This document shows, piece by piece, positions 48,316 through 58,429 of a stretch of 64,000 bases of DNA (positions are counted from its first letter, which is position 1; the number at the start of each line of letters is the position of its first letter). The stretch is from NCBI RefSeq assembly GCF_050947875.1, contig NW_027460339.1, positions 37,994 through 101,993 of the forward strand. The letters are read 5' to 3'. Below the pieces are notes generated by a model. The model was not told the origin of the DNA and did not search any database. It saw only the letters and a program-made list of their open reading frames with translations. Source of the DNA: Dermacentor variabilis (lineage: Eukaryota; Arthropoda; Arachnida; Ixodida; Ixodidae). Made by a program: the position numbers and the translations under genes.

Positions 48316-48332
48316 GTCCGCGTCTACCGAAA
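48316..48332 (-). other. CENP-B-box-like 17-mer (8 of 9 core bases)
   Basis: The minus strand reads TTTCGGTAGACGCGGAC. The mammalian CENP-B box has essential bases NTTCGNNNNANNCGGGN; only the last G of CGGG is A here. Copies with the same core start at 8,760, 46,884, 48,316, 49,566, 50,997, 52,248, 52,962, 53,856, 54,393, 55,286, 56,536, 57,250, 58,144, 58,681, 59,931, 61,184, 61,721 and 62,971. Most sit in one B subtype marked by GCGGAAAAC or GCGGGAAAC and ATGGGCATGC. No perfect 9-of-9 copy was seen. CENP-B binding is an inference, since the host is unknown. Confidence 0.5.
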
Positions 48333-48560
48333 GATGCATGGGCATGCTTATCAAGTGGCTTGGCACAAATCAGTGCGCGGGTGCTAAAAAAGCAGCATTG
48401 GCGTGCTTAGCACGTCGTTTGTAGGAAATCCACGTGCGCGTTCTGCCAAAAGCACCATTCGCATGCATATCTTGTGGTTTTGCAGAAAACAACGTCCGCG
48501 TCTACCAAAAGATGCATGTGCATGCTTAACAAGTGGTTTGGCACAAATCTATGCGCGGGT

Positions 48561-49667
48561 GCTAAATAGAGCAGCATGGGCGTGCATAGCATGTCGTTTG
48601 GTAGAAATCCACATGGGCGTTCTGCCAAAAGTACCATTTGTATGCATATCTTGTGGTTTTGCAGAAAACAACGTCCGCGTCTACCAAAAGATGCATGTTC
48701 ATGCTTAACAAGTGGTTTGGCACAAATCCATGGGCGGGTGCTAAAAAGAGCTGCATGGGCGTGCTTAGCACGTCGTTTGATAGAAATCCACGTGCGCGTT
48801 CTGCCAAAAGCACCATTTGTATGCATATCTTGTGGTTTTGCAAAAAACAACGTCCGCGTCTACCAAAAGATGCATGTTCATGCTTAACAAGTGGTTTGGC
48901 ACAAATCCATGCGCGGGTGCTAAAAAGAGCTGCATGGGCGTGCTTAGCACGTCGTTTGGTAGAAATCCACGTGCGCGTTCTGCCAAAAGCACCATTTGCA
49001 TGCATATCTTGTCGTTTTGTAGAAAACAACGTCCGCGTCTACCAAAAGATGCATGTGCATGCTTAACTAGTGGTTTGGCACAAATCTATGCGCGGGTGCT
49101 AAAAAGAGCAGCATGGGCGTGCTTAGCACGTCGTTTGGTAGAAATCCACGTGCGCGTTCTGCCAAAAGCACCATTTGCATGCATATCTTGTGGTTTTGCA
49201 GAAAACATGTCCGCGTCTACCAAAAGATGCATGAGCATGCTTGACAAGTGGTTTTGCACAAATCCATGCGCGGGTGCTAAAAAGAGCAGCATGGGCGTGC
49301 TTAGCACGTCGTTTGGTAGAAATCCATGTGCGCGTTCTGCAAAAAGCACCATTTGCATGCATATCTTGTGGTTTTGCAGGAAACAACGTCCGCGTCTACC
49401 AAAAGATGCATGTGCTTGCTTAACAAGTGGTTTGGCACAAATCCATTTGTAGGTGCTAAAAAGAGCAGCATGGGCGAGCTTAGCACGTCGTTTGGTAGAA
49501 ATCCACGTGCGCGTTCTGCCAAAACAACATTTGCATGCATATCTTGTGGTTTTGCGGAAAACAACGTCCGCGTCTACCGAAAGATGCATGGGCATGCTTA
49601 TCAAGTGGTTTGGCACAAATCAGTGCGCGGGTGCTAAAAAAGCAGCATTGGCGTGCTTAGCAGGTCG
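48561..49667. repeat. B HOR core, copy 1
   Basis: The core is about six monomers, from GCTAAATAGAGCAGC with CATAGCATGTCG to TTAGCAGGTCG. Markers in order: CACATGGGCG, GTACCATTTGTATGC, ATGTTCATGC, ATCCATGGGCGGG, GAGCTGCATGGG, TTTGATAGAAATCC, TAACTAGTGG, AAAACATGTCC, TTGACAAGTGGTTTTGC, ATTTGTAGGTGC, AAAACAACATTTG and AAATCAGTGCGCGG. It recurs four more times in the B domain with the same order and length to within 1 bp. Confidence 0.88.
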
Positions 49668-50079
49668 TTTGTAGGAAATCCACGTGCGCGTTCTGCCAAA
49701 AGCACCATTTGCATGCATATCTTGTGGTTTTGCAGAAAACAACGTCCGCGTCTACCAAAAGATGCATGTGCATGCTTAACAAGTGGTTTGGCACAAATCT
49801 ATGCGCGGGTGATAAAAAGAGCAGCATGCGCGTGCTTAGCACGTTATTTGGTAGAAATCCACGTGCGCGTTCTGCCAAAAGCACCATTTGCATGCATATC
49901 TTGTGGTTTTGCAGAAAACAACGTCCGCGTCAAGCAAAAGATGCATGAGCATGCTTAAGAAGTGGTTTGGGACAAATCTATTTGTAGGTGCTAAAAAGAG
50001 CAGCATGGGCGAGCTTAGCCCGTCGTTTGGTAGAAATCCACGTGCGCGTTCTGCCAAAAGCACCATTTGCATGCATATC

Positions 50080-50458
50080 GTGTGGTTTTGCAGAAAACTG
50101 CGTCCGCGTCTACCAAAAGATGCATGCGCATGCTTAAAACGCGTTTTGGCACAAATCCATGTGCGGGTGCTAAAAAGAGCAGCATCGGCATGCTTTTCAC
50201 GTCGTTTGGTAGAAATCCACGCGCGCGTTCTGCCAAAAGCACCATTTGCATGCACAATGTGTGGTTTTGCAGAAAACTGCGTCCGCGTCTACCAAAAGAT
50301 GCATGCGCATGCTTAAAACGCGTTTTGGCACAAATCCATGTGCGGGTGCTAAAAAGAGCAGCATCGGCATGCTTTTCACGTCGTTTGGTAGAAATCCAGG
50401 CGCGCGTTTTGCCAAAAGCACCATTTGCATGCACATCGTGTGGTTTTGCAGAAAACTG
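50080..50458. repeat. A-type island 1 in the B domain
   Basis: About two monomers of pure A sequence between B monomers. First A base at ATATCGTG (50,080), last at AAAACTGCG (50,458). It carries GCACAATGTGTGG, ATCCAGGCGCGCGTTTTGCC and GTCCGAGTCTACC in the same order as 47.2-47.6 kb, 2,860 bp upstream. It is therefore a copy of the A sequence at the junction, not an independent relic. Confidence 0.87.
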
Positions 50459-51241
50459 CGTCCGAGTCTACCAAAAGATGCATGTTCATGCTTAACAAGT
50501 GGTTTGGCACAAATCCATGCGCGGGTGCTAAAAAGAGCTGCATGGGCGTGCTTAGCACGTCGTTTGGTTGAAATCCACGTGCGCGTTCTGCCAAAAGCAC
50601 CATTTGCATGCATATCTTGTCGTTTTGCAGAAAACAACGTCCGCGTCTACCAAAAGATGCATGTGCATGCTTAACAAGTGGTTTGGCACAAATCCATGCG
50701 CGGGTGCTAAAAAGAGCAGAATGGGCGTGCTTAGCACGTCGTTTGGTAGAAATCCACGTGCGCGTTCTGCCAAAAGCACCATTTGCATGCAAATCTTGTG
50801 GTTTTGCAGAAAACAACGTCCGCGTCTACCAAAACATGCATGTGCATGCTTAACAAGTGGTTTGGCACAAATCCACTTGTAGGTGCTAAAAAGAGCAGCA
50901 TGGGTGAGCTTAGCACGTCGTTTGGTAGAAATCCACGTGCGCGTTCTGCCAAAAGCACCATTTGCATGCATATCTTGTGGTTTTGCGGAAAACAACGTCC
51001 GCGTCTACCGAAAGATGCATGGGCATGCTTATCAAGTGGCTTGGCACAAATCAGTGCGCGGGTGCTAAAAAAGCAGCATTGGCGTGCTTAGCACGTCGTT
51101 TGTAGGAAATCCACGTGCGCGTTCTGCCAAAAGCACCATTCGCATGCATATCTTGTGGTTTTGCAGAAAACAACGTCCGCGTCTACCAAAAGATGCATGT
51201 GCATGCTTAACAAGTGGTTTGGCACAAATCTATGCGCGGGT

Positions 51242-52349
51242 GCTAAATAGAGCAGCATGGGCGTGCATAGCATGTCGTTTGGTAGAAATCCACATGGGCG
51301 TTCTGCCAAAAGTACCATTTGTATGCATATCTTGTGGTTTTGCAGAAAACAACGTCCGCGTCTACCAAAAGATGCATGTTCATGCTTAACAAGTGGTTTG
51401 GCACAAATCCATGGGCGGGTGCTAAAAAGAGCTGCATGGGCGTGCTTAGCACGTCGTTTGATAGAAATCCACGTGCGCGTTCTGCCAAAAGCACCATTTG
51501 TATGCATATCTTGTGGTTTTGCAGAAAACAACGTCCGCGTCTACCAAAATATGCATGTTCATGCTTAACAAGTGGTTTGGCACAAATCCATGCGCGGGTG
51601 CTAAAAAGAGCTGCATGGGCGTGCTTAGCACGTCGTTTGGTAGAAATCCACGTGCGCGTTCTGCCAAAAGCACCATTTGCATGCATATCTTGTCGTTTTG
51701 TAGAAAACAACGTCCGCGTCTACCAAAAGATGCATGTGCATGCTTAACTAGTGGTTTGGCACAAATCTATGCGCGGGTGCTAAAAAGAGCAGCATGGGCG
51801 TGCTTAGCACGTCGTTTGGTAGAAATCCACGTGCGCGTTCTGCCAAAAGCACCATTTGCATGCATATCTTGTGGTTTTGCAGAAAACATGTCCGCGTCTA
51901 CCAAAAGATGCATGAGCATGCTTGACAAGTGGTTTTGCACAAATCCATGCGCGGGTGCTAAAAAGAGCAGCATGGGCGTGCTTAGCACGTCGTTTGGTAG
52001 AAATCCATGTGCGCGTTGTGCAAAAAGCACCATTTGCATGCATATCTTGTGGTTTTGCAGGGAAACAACGTCCGCGTCTACCAAAAGATGCATGTGCATG
52101 CTTAACAAGTGGTTTGGCACAAATCCATTTGTAGGTGCTAAAAAGAGCAGCATGGGCGAGCTTAGCACGTCGTTTGGTAGAAATCCACGTGCGCGTTCTG
52201 CCAAAACAACATTTGCATGCATATCTTGTGGTTTTGCGGAAAACAACGTCCGCGTCTACCGAAAGATGCATGGGCATGCTTATCAAGTGGTTTGGCACAA
52301 ATCAGTGCGCGGGTGCTAAAAAAGCAGCATTGGCGTGCTTAGCAGGTCG
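51242..52349. repeat. B HOR core, copy 2
   Basis: Same ordered marker series as copy 1 at +2,681 bp. It is 1 bp longer because of an extra G at 52,060-52,062 (GCAGGGAAAC). Private changes include CCAAAATATGCATG near 51,546 and GCGTTGTGC near 52,013, both shared with copy 3. Confidence 0.88.
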
Positions 52350-53736
52350 TTTGTAGGAAATCCACGTGCGCGTTCTGCCAAAAGCACCATTTGCATGCAT
52401 ATCTTGTGGTTTTGCAGAAAACAACGTCCGCGTCTACCAAAAGATGCATGTGCATGCTTAACAAGTGGTTTGGCACAAATCTATGCGCGGGTGATAAAAA
52501 GAGCAGCATGCGCGTGCTTAGCACGTTATTTGGTAGAAATCCACGTGCGCGTTCTGCCAAAAGCACCATTTGCATGCATATCTTGTGGTTTTGCAGAAAA
52601 CAACGTCCGCGTCAAGCAAAAGATGCATGAGCATGCTTAAGAAGTGGTTTGGCACAAATCTATTTGTAGGTGCTAAAAAGAGCAGCATGGGCGAGCTTAG
52701 CCCGTCGTTTGGTAGAAATCCACGTGCGCGTTCTGCCAAAAGCACCATTTGCATGCATATCTTGTGGTTTTGCAAGAAACAACGTCCGCGTCTACCAAAA
52801 GATGCATGTGCATGCTTAACAAGTGGTTTGGCACAAATCCATTTGTAGGTGCTAAAAAGAGCAGCATGGGCGAGCTTAGCACGTCGTTTGGTAGAAATCC
52901 ACGTGCGCGTTCTGCCAAAACAACATTTGCATGCATATCTTGTGGTTTTGCGGAAAACAACGTCCGCGTCTACCGAAAGATGCATGGGCATGCTTATCAA
53001 GTGGTTTGGCACAAATCAGTGCGCGGGTGCTAAAAAAGCAGCATTGGCGTGCTTAGCAGGTCGTTTGTAGAAAATCCACGTGCGCGTTCTGCCAAAAGCA
53101 CCATTTGCATGCATATCTTGTGGTTTTGCAGAAAACAACGTCCGCGTCTACCAAAATATGCATGTTCATGCTTAACAAGTGGTTTGGCATAAATCTATGC
53201 GCGGGTGCTAAAAAGAGCAGCACGGGCGTGCTTAGCACGTCGTTTGGTAGAAATCCACGTGCGCGTTCTGCCAAAAGCACCATTTGCATGCATATATTGT
53301 GGTTTTGCAGAAAACAACGTCCGCGTCTACCAAAAGATGCATGTGCATGCTTAACAAGTGGTTTGGCACAAATCCATGCGCGGGTGCTAAAAAGAGCAGC
53401 ATGCGCCTGCTTAGCACGTCGTTTGGTAGAAATCCACGTGCGCGTTCTGCCAAAAGCACCATTTGCATGCATATCTTGTCGTTTTGCAGAAAACAACGTC
53501 CGCGTCTACCAAAAGATGCATGTGCACGCTTAACAAGTGGTTTGGCACAAATCCATGCGCGGGTGATAAAAAGAGCAGCATGCGCGTGCTTAGCACGTCG
53601 TTTGGTAGAAATCCACGTGCGCGTTCTGCCAAAAGCACCATTTGCATGCATATCTTGTGGTTTTGTAGAAAACAACGTCCGCGTCAACCAAAAGATGCAT
53701 GAGCATGCTTAAGAAGTGGTTTGGCACAAATCTATG

Positions 53737-53854
53737 TGCGGGTGCTAAAAAGAGTAGCATCGACATGCTTTTCACGTCGTTTGGTAGAAATCCACGTGCG
53801 CGTTCTGCCAAAAGCACCATTTGCATGCATATCGTGTGGTTTTGCAGAAAACTG
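53737..53854. repeat. A-type island 2 in the B domain
   Basis: Less than one monomer. TATGTGCGGG, AAGAGTAGCATCGACATG and CTTTTCACG are A; CCACGTGCGCG keeps the B state; ATATCGTG and AAAACTGCG are A; then TTAACAAGTGG is B. Flanked on the left by the B subtype TTAAGAAGTGG. It resembles the mosaic monomer at 46.7-46.9 kb. Confidence 0.85.
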
Positions 53855-54637
53855 CGTCCGCGTCTACCGAAAGATGCATGTGCATGCTTAACAAGTGGTT
53901 TGGCACAAATCCATGCGCGGGTGCTAAAAAGAGCAGCTTGCGCCTGCTTAGCACGTTGTTTGGTAGAAATCCACGTGCGCGTTCTGCCAAAAGCACCATT
54001 TGCATGCATATCTTGTCGTTTTGCAGAAAACAACGTCCGCGTCTACCAAAAGATGCATGTGCATGCTTAACAAGTGGTATGGCACAAATCCATGCGCGGG
54101 TGATAAAAAGAGCAGCATGCGCGTGCTTAGCACGTTGTTTGGTAGAAATCCACGTGCGCGTTCTGCCAAAAGCACCATTTGCATGCATATCTTGTGGTTT
54201 TGCAGAAAACAACGTCCGCGTCAACCAAAAGATGCATGAGCATGCTTAAGAAGTGGTTTGGCACAAATCTATTTGTAGGTGCTAAAAAGAGCAGCATGGG
54301 CGAGCTTAGCACGTCGTTTGGTAGAAATCCACGTGCGCGTTCTGCCAAAAGCACCATTTGCATGCATATCTTGTGGTTTTGCGGGAAACAACGTCCGCGT
54401 CTACCGAAAGATGCATGGGCATGCTTATCAAGTGGTTTGGCACAAATCCGTGCGCGGGTACTAAAAAAGCAGCATTGGCGTGCTTAGCACGTCGTTTGTA
54501 GGAAATCCACGTGCGCGTTCTGCCAAAAGCACCATTTGCATGCATACCTTGTGGTTTTGCTGAAAACAACGTCCGCGTCTACCATAAGATGCAGGTGCAT
54601 GCTTAACAAGTGGTTTGGCACAAATCTATGCGCGGGT

Positions 54638-54944
54638 GCTAAATAGAGCAGCATGGGCGTGCATAGCATGTCGTTTGGTAGAAATCCACATGGGCGTTCT
54701 GCCAAAAGTACCATTTGTATGCATATCTTGTGGTTTTGCAGAAAACAACGTCCGCGTCTACAAAAGATGCATGTTCATGCTTAACAAGTGGTTTGGCACA
54801 AATCCATGGGCGGGTGCTAAAAAGAGCTGCATGGGCGTGCTTAGCACGTCGTTTGATAGAAATCCACGTGCGCGTTCTGCCAAAAGCACCATTTGTATGC
54901 ATATCTTGTGGTTTTGCAGAAAACAACGTCCGCGTCTACCAAAA
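54638..54944. repeat. Truncated B HOR core
   Basis: Starts like every core (GCTAAATAGAGC, CACATGGGCG, ATGTTCATGC, ATGGGCGGG, TTTGATAG). After about 1.7 monomers it passes directly into the GTGCATGC and AGCAGAATGGG monomers that elsewhere precede the core. A 1-bp deletion (GTCTACAAAAG at 54,761) lies inside. It marks the junction of the 4,288-bp tandem duplication. Confidence 0.82.
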
Positions 54945-55123
54945 GATGCATGTGCATGCTTAACAAGTGGTTTGGCACAAATCCATGCGCGGGTGCTAAA
55001 AAGAGCAGAATGGGCGTGCTTAGCACGTCGTTTGGTAGAAATCCACGTGCGCGTTCTGCCAAAAGCACCATTTGCATGCAAATCTTGTGGTTTTGCAGAA
55101 AACAACGTCCGCGTCTACCAAAA
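54945..55123 (+). repeat. Reference family B monomer (179 bp)
   Basis: A B monomer within about two bases of the family B consensus. Against the A reference it differs at about 14 diagnostic sites, including AACAAGTGGTTT where A has AAAACGCGTTTT, CATGTGCATGC for CATGCGCATGC, ACGTGCGCGT for ACGCGCGCGT and AAAACAACG for AAAACTGCG. Each of these changes destroys a palindrome or inverted repeat present in A. One new hexamer palindrome, CACGTG, appears at 55,044-55,049. CpG falls from 15 to 11 per monomer, close to expectation. Confidence 0.9.
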
Positions 55124-55530
55124 CATGCATGTGCATGCTTAACAAGTGGTTTGGCACAAATCCACTTGTAGGTGCTAAAAAGAGCAGCATGGGTGAGCTT
55201 AGCACGTCGTTTGGTAGAAATCCACGTGCGCGTTCTGCCAAAAGCACCATTTGCATGCATATCTTGTGGTTTTGCGGAAAACAACGTCCGCGTCTACCGA
55301 AAGATGCATGGGCATGCTTATCAAGTGGCTTGGCACAAATCAGTGCGCGGGTGCTAAAAAAGCAGCATTGGCGTGCTTAGCACGTCGTTTGTAGGAAATC
55401 CACGTGCGCGTTCTGCCAAAAGCACCATTCGCATGCATATCTTGTGGTTTTGCAGAAAACAACGTCCGCGTCTACCAAAAGATGCATGTGCATGCTTAAC
55501 AAGTGGTTTGGCACAAATCTATGCGCGGGT

Positions 55531-56637
55531 GCTAAATAGAGCAGCATGGGCGTGCATAGCATGTCGTTTGGTAGAAATCCACATGGGCGTTCTGCCAAAA
55601 GTACCATTTGTATGCATATCTTGTGGTTTTGCAGAAAACAACGTCCGCGTCTACCAAAAGATGCATGTTCATGCTTAACAAGTGGTTTGGCACAAATCCA
55701 TGGGCGGGTGCTAAAAAGAGCTGCATGGGCGTGCTTAGCACGTCGTTTGATAGAAATCCACGTGCGCGTTCTGCCAAAAGCACCATTTGTATGCATATCT
55801 TGTGGTTTTGCAGAAAACAACGTCCGCGTCTACCAAAATATGCATGTTCATGCTTAACAAGTGGTTTGGCACAAATCCATGCGCGGGTGCTAAAAAGAGC
55901 TGCATGGGCGTGCTTAGCACGTCGTTTGGTAGAAATCCACGTGCGCGTTCTGCCAAAAGCACCATTTGCATGCATATCTTGTCGTTTTGTAGAAAACAAC
56001 GTCCGCGTCTACCAAAAGATGCATGTGCATGCTTAACTAGTGGTTTGGCACAAATCTATGCGCGGGTGCTAAAAAGAGCAGCATGGGCGTGCTTAGCACG
56101 TCGTTTGGTAGAAATCCACGTGCGCGTTCTGCCAAAAGCACCATTTGCATGCATATCTTGTGGTTTTGCAGAAAACATGTCCGCGTCTACCAAAAGATGC
56201 ATGAGCATGCTTGACAAGTGGTTTTGCACAAATCCATGCGCGGGTGCTAAAAAGAGCAGCATGGGCGTGCTTAGCACGTCGTTTGGTAGAAATCCATGTG
56301 CGCGTTGTGCAAAAAGCACCATTTGCATGCATATCTTGTGGTTTTGCAGGAAACAACGTCCGCGTCTACCAAAAGATGCATGTGCATGCTTAACAAGTGG
56401 TTTGGCACAAATCCATTTGTAGGTGCTAAAAAGAGCAGCATGGGCGAGCTTAGCACGTCGTTTGGTAGAAATCCACGTGCGCGTTCTGCCAAAACAACAT
56501 TTGCATGCATATCTTGTGGTTTTGCGGAAAACAACGTCCGCGTCTACCGAAAGATGCATGGGCATGCTTATCAAGTGGTTTGGCACAAATCAGTGCGCGG
56601 GTGCTAAAAAAGCAGCATTGGCGTGCTTAGCAGGTCG
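55531..56637. repeat. B HOR core, copy 3
   Basis: Copy 2 at +4,289 bp, including the AAAATATGCATG and GCGTTGTGC changes but without the extra G. It therefore descends directly from copy 2, or the reverse, through the 4,288-bp duplication. Confidence 0.88.
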
Positions 56638-58024
56638 TTTGTAGGAAATCCACGTGCGCGTTCTGCCAAAAGCACCATTTGCATGCATATCTTGTGGTTT
56701 TGCAGAAAACAACGTCCGCGTCTACCAAAAGATGCATGTGCATGCTTAACAAGTGGTTTGGCACAAATCTATGCGCGGGTGATAAAAAGAGCAGCATGCG
56801 CGTGCTTAGCACGTTATTTGGTAGAAATCCACGTGCGCGTTCTGCCAAAAGCACCATTTGCATGCATATCTTGTGGTTTTGCAGAAAACAACGTCCGCAT
56901 CAAGCAAAAGATGCATGAGCATGCTTAAGAAGTGGTTTGGCACAAATCTATTTGTAGGTGCTAAAAAGAGCAGCATGGGCGAGCTTAGCCCGTCGTTTGG
57001 TAGAAATCCACGTGCGCGTTCTGCCAAAAGCACCATTTGCATGCATATCTTGTGGTTTTGCAAGAAACAACGTCCGCGTCTACCAAAAGATGCATGTGCA
57101 TGCTTAACAAGTGGTTTGGCACAAATCCATTTGTAGGTGCTAAAAAGAGCAGCATGGGCGAGCTTAGCACGTCGTTTGGTAGAAATCCACGTGCGCGTTC
57201 TGCCAAAACAACATTTGCATGCATATCTTGTGGTTTTGCGGAAAACAACGTCCGCGTCTACCGAAAGATGCATGGGCATGCTTATCAAGTGGTTTGGCAC
57301 AAATCAGTGCGCGGGTGCTAAAAAAGCAGCATTGGCGTGCTTAGCAGGTCGTTTGTAGAAAATCCACGTGCGCGTTCTGCCAAAAGCACCATTTGCATGC
57401 ATATCTTGTGGTTTTGCAGAAAACAACGTCCGCGTCTACCAAAATATGCATGTTCATGCTTAACAAGTGGTTTGGCATAAATCTATGCGCGGGTGCTAAA
57501 AAGAGCAGCACGGGCGTGCTTAGCACGTCGTTTGGTAGAAATCCACGTGCGCGTTCTGCCAAAAGCACCATTTGCATGCATATATTGTGGTTTTGCAGAA
57601 AACAACGTCCGCGTCTACCAAAAGATGCATGTGCATGCTTAACAAGTGGTTTGGCACAAATCCATGCGCGGGTGCTAAAAAGAGCAGCATGCGCCTGCTT
57701 AGCACGTCGTTTGGTAGAAATCCACGTGCGCGTTCTGCCAAAAGCACCATTTGCATGCATATCTTGTCGTTTTGCAGAAAACAACGTCCGCGTCTACCAA
57801 AAGATGCATGTGCACGCTTAACAAGTGGTTTGGCACAAATCCATGCGCGGGTGATAAAAAGAGCAGCATGCGCGTGCTTAGCACGTCGTTTGGTAGAAAT
57901 CCACGTGCGCGTTCTGCCAAAAGCACCATTTGCATGCATATCTTGTGGTTTTGTAGAAAACAACGTCCGCGTCAACCAAAAGATGCATGAGCATGCTTAA
58001 GAAGTGGTTTGGCACAAATCTATG

Positions 58025-58142
58025 TGCGGGTGCTAAAAAGAGTAGCATCGACATGCTTTTCACGTCGTTTGGTAGAAATCCACGTGCGCGTTCTGCCAAA
58101 AGCACCATTTGCATGCATATCGTGTGGTTTTGCAGAAAACTG
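58025..58142. repeat. A-type island 3 in the B domain
   Basis: Exact counterpart of island 2 at +4,288 bp, including the private AAGAGTAGCATCGACATG change, so it was carried along by the tandem duplication. Confidence 0.85.
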
Positions 58143-58429
58143 CGTCCGCGTCTACCGAAAGATGCATGTGCATGCTTAACAAGTGGTTTGGCACAAATCC
58201 ATGCGCGGGTGCTAAAAAGAGCAGCTTGCGCCTGCTTAGCACGTTGTTTGGTAGAAATCCACGTGCGCGTTCTGCCAAAAGCACCATTTGCATGCATATC
58301 TTGTCGTTTTGCAGAAAACAACGTCCGCGTCTACCAAAAGATGCATGTGCATGCTTAACAAGTGGTATGGCACAAATCCATGCGCGGGTGATAAAAAGAG
58401 CAGCATGCGCGTGCTTAGCACGTTGTTTG

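Larger units (their letters stand above)
47796..50476. repeat. B HOR unit 1 (2,681 bp, 15 monomers)
   Basis: From the GATGCATGTTCATGC monomer to its recurrence at 50,477. The length is 15 x 179 minus 4, explained by four fixed 1-bp deletions: AAAAAAGCAGCATTGG near 48,389, AAAACATGTCC near 49,203, CCAAAACAACATTTG near 49,522 and AAAAAAGCAG near 49,636. Its right end contains the first A island. The next 2.2 kb or so (50,477 to about 52,740) repeats it almost base for base. Confidence 0.85.
50622..54910. repeat. 4.29-kb tandem duplication, copy 1
   Basis: About 24 monomers, repeated directly as 54,911-59,198. The offset is 4,289 bp up to the extra G at 52,060 and 4,288 bp after it. All B subtypes, the A island at 53.74 kb and the CENP-B-like motifs are repeated in the same order. 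Only a handful of single-base differences were seen across the unit. The left limit is C at 50,621 against G at 54,910 (CTTGTCG/CTTGTGG). Confidence 0.9.

Noticed and set aside
55044..55049. CACGTG (E-box or CDE I-like) in every B monomer as a regulatory site
   Set aside because: A hexamer palindrome is expected often in this GC context, and no CDE II/CDE III-like elements accompany it, so a point-centromere interpretation is not supported.
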